DNA from: Apium graveolens
Taxonomy: Eukaryota > Streptophyta > Magnoliopsida > Apiales > Apiaceae
NCBI RefSeq assembly: GCF_009905375.1
Contig: NC_133653.1
Location: 88,401,004 to 88,465,003, forward strand
Length of the DNA: 64,000 nt
Direction of reading: 5' to 3'
The notes under the pieces were generated by a model. The model saw only the letters and a program-made list of their open reading frames with translations, was not told the origin of the DNA and ran no database searches. Every line of letters begins with the position of its first letter. The first letter of the stretch is position 1. Shown piece by piece: positions 36,345-48,374 of this stretch. Made by a program: the position numbers and the translations under genes.

Positions 36345-39300
36345 TTAAAAGGATTCTGCCCTCAGAATCTCATAGGAAAACAGATGAGGGTACTTTTCTC
36401 TCATATCACTTTCTATCTCCCAAGTTGATTCTTCAACCTTTGGGTTTCTCCAAAATACTCTTACTAACTTTACCACTTTATTTCTTAACACTATCTCTCT
36501 TTCTTCAAGAATCTCTATCGGACTCTCTACATATGATAGATCCGCCTGAAGTTCTATTGGCTCATACTCAATTACATGCCTGGAGTCTGGATTGTACTTC
36601 TTAAGCATCGATACGTGGAAAACATTGTGAAAGTGTTCCATGTGCGGGGGTAATGCCAACTCATAAGCTACTTTGCCAACACGCTTTAAAATCTCAAAAG
36701 GTCCGACATATCTAGGGCTCAGCCTTCCTTTCTTTCCAAATCTTGTCAATCCCTTCCACGGCGACACTTTCAGCAATACTAAATTCCCTTCTTCAAATTC
36801 CATATCTTTTCTTGATTGGTCTGCGTACTTCCTCTGACGGTCTTGTACTGCCATTAATCTTTTCTGGATAACTTCAATAACTTCCTTCGTCTGTTGCACC
36901 AATTCAGACCCAAGTATCTTGCGTTCTCCTACTTCATCCCAATATACTGGAGATCGACATTTACGTCCGTAAAGAGCTTCATAGGGTGGCATCCCGATAC
37001 TGGCATGGTAACTGTTATTGTAAGCAAGTTCTACCAAGGGTAAATGCCGGTCCCAACTTCCTTTGAAATTAATGGCACAAACGCGTAACATGTTTTCAAT
37101 TTTCTGGATTGTTCGTTCACTTTGGCCGTCCGTCTGTGGATGGTAAGCTATACTCATATTCAATCTCGTTCCCAAACATTCTTGAAAACTTTTCCAAAAT
37201 CTTGAATTTATTCTTGGGTCTCGATCAGATACGATAGACACAGGAACTCCATGACGAACTACTATCTCTTTCAGGTACATATGGACCAATTTGTCTAGTG
37301 AAAATCTTTCATTTATAGGCAGAAAATGAGCTGACTTGGTAAGTCTGTCCACTATAACCCAAATGGCATCATGATTTGCTTTTTTCCTTGGTAATCCAAC
37401 TATGAAATCCATGGGAATGTGCTCCCACTTCCATTCTGGAATCTCTAATGGCTGCAATAGCCCACTTGGTCTCTAGTGCTCTTCCTTGACCCTCTGACAT
37501 GTATAACATTTACTAACCCATTCTGCAATCTCTCTCTCCATATCTGGCCACCAATAATTTTCCTTTAAATCTCTATACATATTTGTACTTCCTGGATGGA
37601 TTGAATACCTTGAATTATGAGCTTCCTGTAAATTTTTATTCTTCACTCGGTGGAATCCAAATTCTAGAAGAAAACCTAAGAATACCTTGATCTCCCTTTT
37701 GTGTGCACAACTCTTCACCTACCAAATGGTTGATGTCCTGGTCCATTATCTCCTCTTGACACTTTCTTATCTTTTCTAACAACTGTGGATGAAAAGTCAT
37801 ACTATACATCTTTGCTTCATCAGACTTGCAAACTCTGATTTCCAATTCCAAATTCTGAAATTCCTTGTATATTAACACATTCAACTTCTCTTTTCAACTT
37901 AATGCGTCTGCCACCATATTTGCTTTGACGGGATGATAGTTAATCATACAGTCGTAGTCCTTTATCAGCTCTAACCATCTTCTCTGTCTCATATTAAGCT
38001 CCTTTTGTATGAATATGTACTTCAAACTTTTGTGATCCGTATAAATCTCACATTTTTCCCCAGATAGGTAGTGTCTCCAAATCTTCAAAGCGAATACTAT
38101 GGCCGCTAGCTCCAAATCATGAGGAGGATACTTCTGCTCATGAGGTTTCAGTTGCCTCGACGCATACGCAATAACCTTATCGTGCTGCATCAGAACACAA
38201 CCTAGTCCCTTATGAGAAGCATCACTATAGATTACAAAATTTCCTTGGTCATCTGGAAGTGACAAAACATGTGCCGTAATTAATCTCCGCTTCAATTCCT
38301 GAAAGCTTTCTTCACATTTGTCGTTCCATATAAACTTTTCATTCTTCCTTGTAATCTTTGTCAATGGCATCACAATCTTCGAGAAATTTTGAACAAATCG
38401 TCCATAATATCCCGCTAATCCCAAGAAACTTCTTACTTCTGTTGGTATTTTCGGCCTTTCCCAATTTGTAATAGCTTCAATCTTTGTTGGGTCCGCTTTG
38501 ATCCCTTCATTACTGACTATGTGCCCGAAGAACTGAACTTCTTGTAGCCAAAACTCACACTTCAAAAATTTAGCATATAACTTTTCCTTCCTCAAAATTT
38601 CCAAAGATGTCCTCAAATGCTCTGCATAGTCTTCTTTTGTCGTCGAGTAAATCAAAATATCATCTATAAACACAATGACAAACCTGTCCAAATATTCCTT
38701 GAAAATTCTGTTCATCAGATCCATAAATGTTGCTAGGGCATTGGTTAATCCAAAAGACATCACTAAGAATTCATAATGTCCATACCTTGTTCGGAAAGCT
38801 GTCTTTGGTATATCTTCTGGTTTAATCTTCAATTGGTGATATCCCGATCTCAAATCAATATTGGAGAAGTACTTGGCTCCTTTCAACTGGCCAAACAAAT
38901 CATCAACTCGAGGTAATAGATATTTATTCTTGATTGTAAGCTTGTTGAGCTCTTGATAGTCGATGCACAGTCTCATGCTTCCATCCTTCTTCTTTAATAA
39001 ATAGTACCGGTGCACCCCATAGGGATACACTGGTTCTAATTACTCCTTTCTCTAACAACTCTTGCAATTGCTTTTCTATTTCCTTCATTTCAACGGGCGC
39101 ATTCTGTACGGGGCCTTGGATACTGGTTCTGTTCTGGGTGCTAAGTCGATTGCAAACTCAATTTCTCTATCTGGAGGAAGTCCTGGTAAATCATCGAAGA
39201 ACACGTCTGGAAATTCATTGACTACCGGAATATCTTCAAGTTTTGCTGGCTCCTGACTTCTATAAATCACATATGCAATGAAATGCTCGCATCCTTGCCG

Positions 39301-40967
39301 TAGCAACTTTTTAGCTCGAATCATCGTTAAAAACTTCTTTCCTTGCTTCTGGCCCTTAAACGTTACCATTCTCTCGTCTGGCGACTTTACAATTACCTTC
39401 TTATTACGACAGTCTATCTGAGCATCGTGCTTAGATAACCAATCAATTCCTAAGATAACGTCAAACTCTTCTAGCTTAAATGGTATCAAATCCACACAAA
39501 ACTTATCAACAGAAATCTCAATTTCACAGTTCACACAAACTTGATTAACAGATACACGTTCTTGATTTGCTAATTTCACGGTTATTATTTCATTTAAATA
39601 CTCAACTGGACATTTTAACTTACTAACAAAATCTTGAGAAATAAATGATCGAGTTGCTACCGAATCTATTAACACTTTGGCACATAAAGAATTCACATTA
39701 AGCGTACCTGCCATGATATCAGTATCCTGGATAGCGTCCTTAACAGACATATCAAAAACTCTGACCCTTGGAGTCTCATTCACTACTGGAGTAGATCCCA
39801 TAATTCTCAATGCATTACTGACCGAGGCTGGTGTCTTGCAATCCCTAGCTATGTGTCCTGGCTTTCCGTACTTAAAGCATGTAAATTTAATGGCTGGAAC
39901 CCTAACTGCTGGATTCCGGGTAGGCTGGTCCTTGTTCACTTGCTCTCTAGCTGGCTGGTTACGGCACTCCCTTGAATAGTGCCCCTTCTGATCACACTTG
40001 AAATAAACTACATTCAACTTATTACAAACACCTCCATGCTTCTTCCCACATACCTGACAATCTGAAAAAGTTAGCCTCAACTGATTTGGCCGGTTCACAT
40101 TGGCTGGACGGTTGCCTTGACCTTCCTCGCCTGCATTTTGCTTCTTGAAATTAAAATTTCTCCCTGGCTGAAACTTGCCCTTCTTGAAATTGGAAACTTC
40201 CCTAGTTGTGACTGTCTTTCATTCCCTTCGAACTTCCTTTTCTTACTTTCCTTCTCTTTCTGTGACATCTCGCTCTCCGTTTCTGCAATCATGGCCTTCT
40301 GTACAACTCCTGCATAAGTATCCAATTCAAATATGGCTACCTTCCCTCTGATCCATGGCTTCAAACCATGCTGAAATCTCTTGGCTTTCTTCCTGTCAGT
40401 ATCCACATATGATGGCACAAACCTTGACAATTCTTCAAACTTACTTTCATAATCAGCTACCGATATATTCCCTTGTTTTAACTCCAAACACTTCAATTCC
40501 ATTTGATCCTGAATAAACTGGGGAAAATATTTTTCTAAAAATAACTCTCTGAACCTCCCCCAAGTAATAGCATTTGTACCTTCCAATGTCTTCACTATTT
40601 CCCACCAGTAGGTGGCCTCATTCTTTAAATAATAACTTGCAAACTCAACCTTATGTTCCTCCTTTACCTTAACCAAAGAAAATGACTTCTCTATTTCCTT
40701 TAACCAAACATTCGCTTCAATTGGATCTAAAGAACCCTTGAATTCCGGTGGATTAACCGCCTGAAAAGTCTTAAAAGCTACATGGGGGTTGGTTTGTCTT
40801 TGTTGCTGTTGAGTCAGGTGAACTGTTTGTTGAGCCAAGATCTGAAGAATCTGGGCTACTGTTGGGTCTATGGGACCTGGGTTTGCATTCTGGACATTGT
40901 TGTTTTGGTTGTTGTTGTTGGTTTCTTCATTCTGGTTGGTAGAACGGGTATTTCTTCGGGGAGGCAT
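36345..40967 (-). pseudogene. Gag-pol polyprotein relic of element 4
   Basis: Start ATG at 40967 (MPPRRNTRST). Gag is open to a one-base deletion near 40193. Two CCHC knuckle regions follow within 39085-40098 (second has Tyr for a Cys: CFKYGKPGHIARDC). Protease reads LIDSVATRSF, with Val where the catalytic Gly belongs. A frameshift near 39080 precedes RT, which is open from 39030 to 37894 with FIDD intact (about 38665) and RNase H; TGA at 37894 and a frameshift near 37650 follow. After a TAG at 37473, integrase and chromodomain are open from 37457. The usual stop is lost (TAG to TAT), so the frame runs 12 more codons into the polypurine tract and ends at 36345. It has fewer breaks than element 2. 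Confidence 0.93.
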
Positions 40968-40981
40968 TTTCTGTAAAGAAT

Positions 40982-40986
40982 CAAAC
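40982..40986. repeat. Target-site duplication CAAAC, left copy (element J)
   Basis: CAAAC at 40982-40986 and 51589-51593 flank J. The uninterrupted sequence exists, inverted, in element 2 near 24740-24750. Confidence 0.92.
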
Positions 40987-43900
40987 TGTAGCGACTCGTA
41001 TACTTTTATATTTAATTAAAGTGTAATTATGAAATTACTGAGTGAATAATATATGTGTATAGCTTCTGTCAGCTATGTGTTATTTTACTTTTATCTATGT
41101 ATGTGGATTACGGTGTTCAAGGTGGTTCGTGTAATTAATTATGGACTTGTATTGAATTGTTTTCACTTTTAAAAGTGGATTTAATACGAGTTTACTTGTG
41201 TAAATATGTGGATGGTCTCTAAAATTGGTTTCATGACTTTATAATCTCAATATTTATTTTTGGGATTTTATAGAATTCAGAAATCAATATTTCATTAATT
41301 ATTTAACCCTATATGATTTTTTTTGATTGCATTTATTTGTAAAATTTGTATTTAATTCCTGAATTCTTCAAAAATTATGAAATTCATATTTATTTAAGTT
41401 AGGAATATTCCGGGAATTTTAAAATTATTTTGGGAATTTTCGGGATTAATTTCACCCGCGCGTTGATTCGTTTAATTGATAAAGGCGAGTATAAATTGCA
41501 TTTCGAAAATTATTTTAAAATTTTGAAACTTATGTTTTTATTTACTCCGGGATATTTTTAATATTTTAAGACTATTTTCATAATTTTATGAATTTATTTT
41601 ATGTACGGCTTGGCTTGATAAATCGCTAAATATCGAATCAGAAAAAGGGTTGTGGTGCGTTGTATTGATTTGTGTCTATATTATGTATACGTGTCGAGTT
41701 TTCCCAGCTTTATCAGAGACGTATTAACTGCTTATTGGATAAAAAAAATAGCAGAGAGATATAGCCCTGTATCTCTTCTTCTGGGCTTCCACTTTTTGTT
41801 ACTTTCTTTCTTTGATGGTGCGATTTGCACCTGCTCCCTCTCGGCTCAATATCTCTCGATTACTCCTACATCTCTCCTCTCCCCATCCCCGTTCCTGCCC
41901 TGTTACTTCGTTCTTGTTTCGCCCCTGGTTTTCCGGTAAGCCGCCGCTGAACTCCGGTTGGCTTGGTGGTTTCTGTTCTATATTATTTTGCTTGATTATA
42001 TGCATACAGATATGTATATATGCTTGAATGTGTATATGTGTTCTGTGTATGCTAATCTGTGTGCGTGTGTGTCCATTTTCTTTGTGTCGTGTTTGCTGCC
42101 GCCTCCCGATTCCGGCGAGGTGGCGCGGCGTAATTCTGGTGTTGTGGTGCTGCGCCTACACGCGTGTGTGTCATGTGATTGCTGTCTTGGTTTATCTGTT
42201 CTATGGGAATTTTATTTTATTAATTTAATTTATTAATTCTCTGCAGAAGTTAATTGATTGCAATTCATGAAATGAAATATTTTTGTACGGGAATGAAATT
42301 ATAATAATCGAGGAAATTCGTGAAGGAAGTTCGATAAAATCGAAAACCTGCGAATTTTATCGCCGTCGGCGATGAGCTTCGGCGAGCCGACGGTGGACGG
42401 TGATGACGTTGTTCTGAGTCCTACAAATTAATAAATAAATACGAGTATAAATATAAGTTGTAATAATAATAGTTAGTTGGTTAAATCGGTGTTTGGGATT
42501 TTTGAAATGGATTTCGGTTGTATTGGTGGAATAAATTGTTGGATTGTTTGTTGTGATTTGACGTCGAATTGTTCGACGGGTAGGCCGATAAATAGTGGAG
42601 GTGCTGCCCGAATTTTTGGAAATTAAATTCAGAAATTCGGGAAATACCCTGTAATTATCGGAACGTCGAACGAGTATAAATAAGTATATACATATATTCT
42701 GTGCGAAACGTGATTTTATGTTGTGGTGAATGTTTTGTTAAAACTCAATGACCCTAATTTCGCAAAATGACGAGTATACGTATTTTTTTGAAAACAAACA
42801 CCGAACCTATTTCCGAGATTGTGAACCCTAATTGTTACGCGTGTTATTATAATCTATATAATTACGAGTCGGGATTTGATATCGAATGGGTAGATGTGTT
42901 ATTGAGGATATGTCAAGCATACCTAGATGTCTAACGTGGGATATTTCGGCTCTGTAGGTTCTATTCGAAGGACTCAAGAATTGATATCGAACTGAGATAA
43001 CTTAGTGATCAGTCGACAAACGCAGCGAGGTTCCTAAGCGAAGGACCTGAGCGTTGAAGTCGGATCCAGGATAGTCAAATAGTAAAGCGATAAAGCTGAG
43101 TGTCCCGAATTGGTTCAAGGTCAATCAGAGATAGTTGTAACGCTCTACAAGGCAAGTACCCCTGACCATTCTTTTATGGTACAGTGCATATGAATAGCTA
43201 AATGTTTTACTTTCGTAATGGAACAGAAACGTTTTAAGTTACGTATCACCCATATTTGAAATGTTGTTTTAAATTATGTTTTGGGGAAAAGTAACTTCTG
43301 AGAACACGTATCTCTAAACGTGATTTAAATGAAAAGAGGTTTTGAATAGTGTGTTGTAATAGAATTGATTTTAAAAAGAGATAGGTAAAAGTGATTTTCT
43401 GAAAACTGGGTTAAAACGATCAGATATGGGATACGTTGGGGCCAGAGTAGGCCTATTGAAGTGGCGTAAGAGGCTAATTCGGTTGCGCGCACTGTATAAC
43501 CGATTAGTCCAGCGGGTCAGAGACCTAGCTAGTCTCTGAGTTCCGGAACATGTAAATGAGATGGCAGTTGGAGCCATAAATGAGATGGCAGTTGGAGCCG
43601 TCTGGTGTTGATAGCCTGATCAGCTGTCTTCACATATCCGCTACGTATCTGATTTGGTTTTGTGATTCCCATAAGGGCATGAGTAGTTGATACAGCGATT
43701 TTATAAATGTGATTAGCATGCAAAAATTGAACTCTGGTATTTATACACAGCACACGACTGATATTGTTATTTCTCGGAGCATGCTAGTGTTGATATCCAG
43801 TTATGAATGTTTACTTGTTTTCTAACGAGTTATGAATTCTGTTCATATCACTGTTTTATTAAATCGTTTTTACTTGTTATTCATATAGTGGTACTGCTGA

Positions 43901-44240
43901 GCAATTGATTGCTCACCCTTGAAGAATGTTTTATATATGTATTGCAGATGCCTAGGAGATTCTTGCGCGGTAGTCAGGGCAAAGTTCCAGCTCCGTTCGT
44001 GTTAGGCTCCTCTGAGGTAGTTGTGTTCAGACCAGATGAGGTCTGTTGAGTTGTTGCATTGAATTAGTGGTAAGGATTGTGTAAGGTAATTTGGGTTATG
44101 TTAGTCGAGTAACCTAAGTCATACTTAAACCTGGAAATGGTCTTGGTAAAGGGGTCATAGTTATGTTTTAGATTGAATTATAATTGTTATTATTGTTGTT
44201 GATGACGTCAATTCCTGACCCCGGGGTTGAGGCCGTCACA
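40987..44240 (+). repeat. 5' LTR of element J
   Basis: Starts TGTAGCGACTCG and ends GGCCGTCACA. CT-rich stretch at about 41820-41900. Around 43550-43600 a 24-base unit with GAGATGGCAGTTGGAGCC occurs twice. The ORFs at 41652-42236 lie in LTR leader sequence and recur, altered, in the 3' LTR; not accepted as genes. Confidence 0.9.
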
Positions 44241-44242
44241 GT

Positions 44243-44254
44243 TGGTATCAGAGC
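44243..44254 (+). other. Primer-binding site, tRNA-Met (element J)
   Basis: TGGTATCAGAGC, two bases after the LTR. Confidence 0.92.
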
Positions 44255-45789
44255 TACAGGTTTGAGTCCCTGATTTAGGTTATGGGTAGAGTCAAAAGAG
44301 TGAAGAAAGGTTCGTAGATAGATGTGAGTCAGCAACTTAATCAGAGGAGTGAGTCTATGAGTTCAGTCAAGGGTTTCGGAGGCGTAACCCTGATGTTTAT
44401 TGGGGATTGATTGGAACTGCCCTAACCTAGAGTACGTTTCCTTCGTTTATGCGACATTGATAATATTCGATAGAGGTTCCTAGTCTTTCTCTTGAGAAAA
44501 TGAGTTTGATCGCAAGAGCTCAGCGTTTGAGCAGACCCTTGACGTGACAGCTGAAGGGACACCAGCGTTATTCCCATATATCACATTTTCCTATGTCAAG
44601 GAATATTACTGGATTGATTATGTGACCTTGGCGAGTTCGGATAGCATGATAATAGTTAGAGCCTGTTATGACGACTAAGTTTGGTAGTGAAGGTGGATTA
44701 GAACGGGAGGTGATATCTTTGAACTCTTTCATTTCCTTCCTTGAGATATATTTTGCTTCCAGAGTAATTATTTCTTATTCCATAAGTTGTTTATCTTTCT
44801 TGTGAGGAAATTGTAAACCCGAGGTAAGCTACTTAGGGTTCTGTTGATCTCCTTCTAAATCAGATTCTTTCTTTCCTATTTGTAAATTTCTTATTTGAAT
44901 ATTGTTCCTTTCCCTTGGTGACTTTTCGGTTGATTGGGGCAAATAATGCATATGAATTGACCATTTATCTGTGTGACAAAAGGGTCTGATGGGACGTCAC
45001 CGAATTATGTGTTGTGACTGTATGGTACTAAGACTGGCCATCTTATGTACTTGTATGGTTGCTCTCAGTCATACCTACATCTTCTTCACAGTTTCTTCTT
45101 ATTTGATTCCCTTGAGTTGAAATTTCTTTTAATATTCTATGATAATGAATTTCTGTGATTGGATGGTCCTCGTTATTGAAAGCAATTTAGAGTAACTGTC
45201 AGGAAGAAGGAAAGCTTTATATCAGAGTGTTATTTAAGAGTGTTTGGTAACCGTGAGAGTTCAAGATCTAAGGATGGAGTTACAGCCTCGGGAGGGGTAA
45301 CTCCGTGATGGTTAAATCATTTGAGGGTGATAAGAAATCATCCCTAGAGGAATGTTTGATTGAATTTTGGACTAGGGTGCCTGGAAGAGTTTAGTGTTCC
45401 TTAAGTTGACTTGATTTACCAGCTTGCCCTAGGTAATTTATGGTTAATATAGCCAGATAAGTCTCGTAGTATATTCGATTGGTGTTAATGTGATAATTAT
45501 GTAGTGGCGGAAAGTTGGTCAGTTGCTGTTGAATCGAGGAGCTATGCTATGGTATTTGGTTTCTTTGTATTTTAGTTCCCTGAACTGTTGTTGATTCTGC
45601 TACTGTCATTATTACTGTAATTGCTAGTGCTATTAATCTAGATTTCTTTGGTAAATGGGCCCCGGTATTAAAGACACATGTATTTTACTGGGCAGCATTT
45701 TCCTGATACAGGTGCACCGTTTAAACGGCGATATCTTTTGTAAACATTTTGCTATGTTTTGAATAAGTTCATTTATATATTCCAGGAAA
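44255..45789 (+). other. Leader of element J, no ORF seen
   Basis: About 1.5 kb without a pre-gag ORF that I can recognise. A donor-like GAG|GTAAGC at 44824 and an acceptor-like ATATTCCAG ending 45785 (five bases before the gag start position) could define an intron of about 960 bases. Confidence 0.45.
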
Positions 45790-48340
45790 ATTCCACCCAA
45801 GAAAGTTACCCAGTCTAAAGAAAATAGTAGTAGATTTGTAGAGGGTCCAATTATAAATGAAATTCTAGACTTGTTGCGCAAGCAGCAGCAACAACAGTTG
45901 CAACTAATCCAGCAGGTTCAGCAACAGCAACTACTGTTGCAGTAGCAACAACAAGGAGTGAACCCAATTGTTTGTTTCAAATCTTATCAGAATATTAATC
46001 TCTCTGAGTATAAAAGTGAACCTAATCCAGTAACTGCTGGAGAGTGGTTAAAAGAAATGGAGGAAGTTTTCAACCTCGTGCAAGTAAGTGATAACCGTAA
46101 GACTGATTATATAAGTTATTTTTTTGAAAAATGAAGTGAATTGTTGGTGGGAGTCAACCAGAGCGTTAGAATGAGAAGGCCCTGTTTTATGGGCTAGGTT
46201 TACTGAGTTGTTGATGGAAGGGTATTTCCCAGATTGTGTGCCGAGTCAAATGAAAAAATTGAGTTTCTAGAACTGAAACAAGGTGGAAAAAGTGTGTTGA
46301 AATTTGAGGTCAAGTTTACAGAATTGGCCCGATTAGTTCCTGAGTATGTAAGTACGGAGAGTCAGAAGGCAAGGAGGTTCCAACAAGGGTTGAAGCTTGA
46401 AATTCGCAGAGGAGTTGTGGCGTTGCAATTCAAGACATACTCCTCTATGGTTCAAGTCGCCCTAGTAATGGAAGATGACCAGAAGTGGGTTGTTAAGGAA
46501 GAGAATGATAAGAAAAAGGAAGTCTGGTGGTGCTAGGGACAAGGCAGATCACGAAGAATCTAGTTAAGTATTGTAAAATCAGTTTGACCGAAGCAGGAGT
46601 AAGAAATTCCTGAGACAGAGTTTTTCTCAGGGTAGGTCTAGTGCTACTTCAGTTGTTTCCACTCCAGCTCAGTCAGTTAAGTGAGCAGTGGATTGCAAGT
46701 CCTATGAAAGGAGACACAATGGTACGTGCAAGAAGAATGTGTAATGTTTCAGGCATAGATATAAGGGTCATTATGCATCGGAAGGTAATCCAGAAAATCC
46801 AGAAGTAATGTATCATAATTATGGAAAGAGTGGGCATATTGCAAGGAGTCGTAGAATAATTATTCAAGATACTACATCTCAAGAGCCAACATCCAGCTTA
46901 GCTGGAGATAGAACCTTCAAAAGAAACAAGAAATTAAGTGTTTAGAAGTTGGACATAGTTGTAGTTGATCTGACACCCTCTGAGTTAGAGGGGTTTGATA
47001 TGATTTTAGGATTGAGTTGGTTGTCCTGTATTATGGCAATGAGTGGTTTCAGAAGAAGCAAAGTGTAAAGTGTACAGAAGCCAATAGTAAGGTAAGTTTC
47101 TGGATGCAGAAGCAATATAAGGAATTAAGGAACATGGTGTATAAGGAGTACTTGGATAAGCGAATTATATTTATTGATAACATCCTCAGCTAATTAAAGA
47201 TTAAGAAACTGTGTGTCGAATGCTCAAGGATTTCCTTATGAAGATTAGAAGGGAAGAAACTATACGTTAAATTTTTTCCAGAATAAATTCTAGCTAAGAT
47301 AAACAAGGGGTTCCGATCGTTTCATCAAAGATCACCTAAGCAAAGTCGGTGTAATAACAGATGCCCTGCACAGAAGAAAATGATTGAATGTGATTAAGAT
47401 CACTGAGGAGTTAATGAAATAATGGGAAAGAGTGGAATGTGAAGTTTAAATACCTGAAGATGAGAAAAAGTGAAGATATGAGGTTACTTTCCGGCCTGAA
47501 TTGCTGGAAATGAGCAAAGAGTGTTCGAATGTTAAAAATTAAATTAAAAATCAATATTACTTATCATCCTTAGACATAGGATCAAAGTGAGAAGATGATT
47601 CGGACATTATAAGACATGTGGAGAATATATATATGATGGGTTTAAAAAGTGAACTGCGATAATCACCTATCATGAATTAAGTTTTCTATGATAATATTTA
47701 CCATGTTAGTAAGAGAATACTACTTTGCGAAGTGTTATGTGGACATAAACATGAGTCCTCCCTCTATTGAGAGAAAGCGGGAGTAGAGATATTGTTAAGT
47801 CCTGGATTAATCTAGTACATTAAGAGTGTGGTAGGTGTATTCGGGAAAGAGTTGGAATAACTCGGGATATGCAAAGAGAGAAAGTGGATTTGCATCGAAA
47901 GAATATGAATATATAGAATTAGGATCGTAGTACAGGCAAAAGTTTCATCTTGAGAAAGATTGGTTAATTTTGAATAGAAGGGACAAGTAGAGCCTTAGTT
48001 GTGTTGAACCATTCGAGGTACTGATAAATACAGGTAAATTTGCCCCTGAGTTGTTGTAGCCGCTGCAGTCGCAGTATATTTATATAATGTGTCTTGTGTA
48101 TCAATATTAACGTGATATGTATCTAATTCAGACCAAATTATTGATTAGGGGCCAATGTGCTCTTGTCCAAAAATTTTCTGCGTAGAATGATCGATCCAAA
48201 ACCTAGATCGTTGAGGGGAAGTCCTCAACAATGAATTTATATCTATAGCGAGTATGCGATAAATAAATTCCAGAGTAGAAGAGTCTACCTAGAAGTTAGA
48301 ATCAGATATGCTTGACAAATATCCTCACTCGTTTAGTTAA
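45790..48340 (+). pseudogene. Shredded gag-pol of element J
   Basis: Gag begins at 45790 with ATT where relatives have ATG (IPPKKVTQ), then a Gln-rich segment with TAG at 45943, a T-run insertion near 46122 and further breaks. The longest gag piece is 46234-46536 (FLELKQGGKSVLKFEVKF). Decayed knuckles lie at about 46690-46850, and a protease C-terminal trace (ELEGFDMILGLSWLS) at about 46980-47030. RT is reduced to a trace at about 47150-47190 (FIDN for FIDD). RNase H/integrase traces follow (about 47350-47760), and a chromodomain tail at about 48270-48340 (DMLDKYPH). The whole is about 2.5 kb, about half the usual length, so large deletions occurred. Cannot encode any complete protein. Confidence 0.85.
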
Positions 48341-48367
48341 ATTAGATTCTGAGGACAGAATCTTTTT

Positions 48368-48374
48368 AAGGGGG
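48368..48374 (+). other. Polypurine tract of element J
   Basis: AAGGGGG directly abutting a 3' LTR that lacks its first 38 bases. Confidence 0.7.

Noticed and set aside
41652..42236. Several 66-95 codon ORFs in the J 5' LTR, with partners at 49083-49577
   Set aside because: They lie in overlapping frames and both strands of a CT-rich LTR leader, and lengths differ between the two copies, as expected of chance frames.
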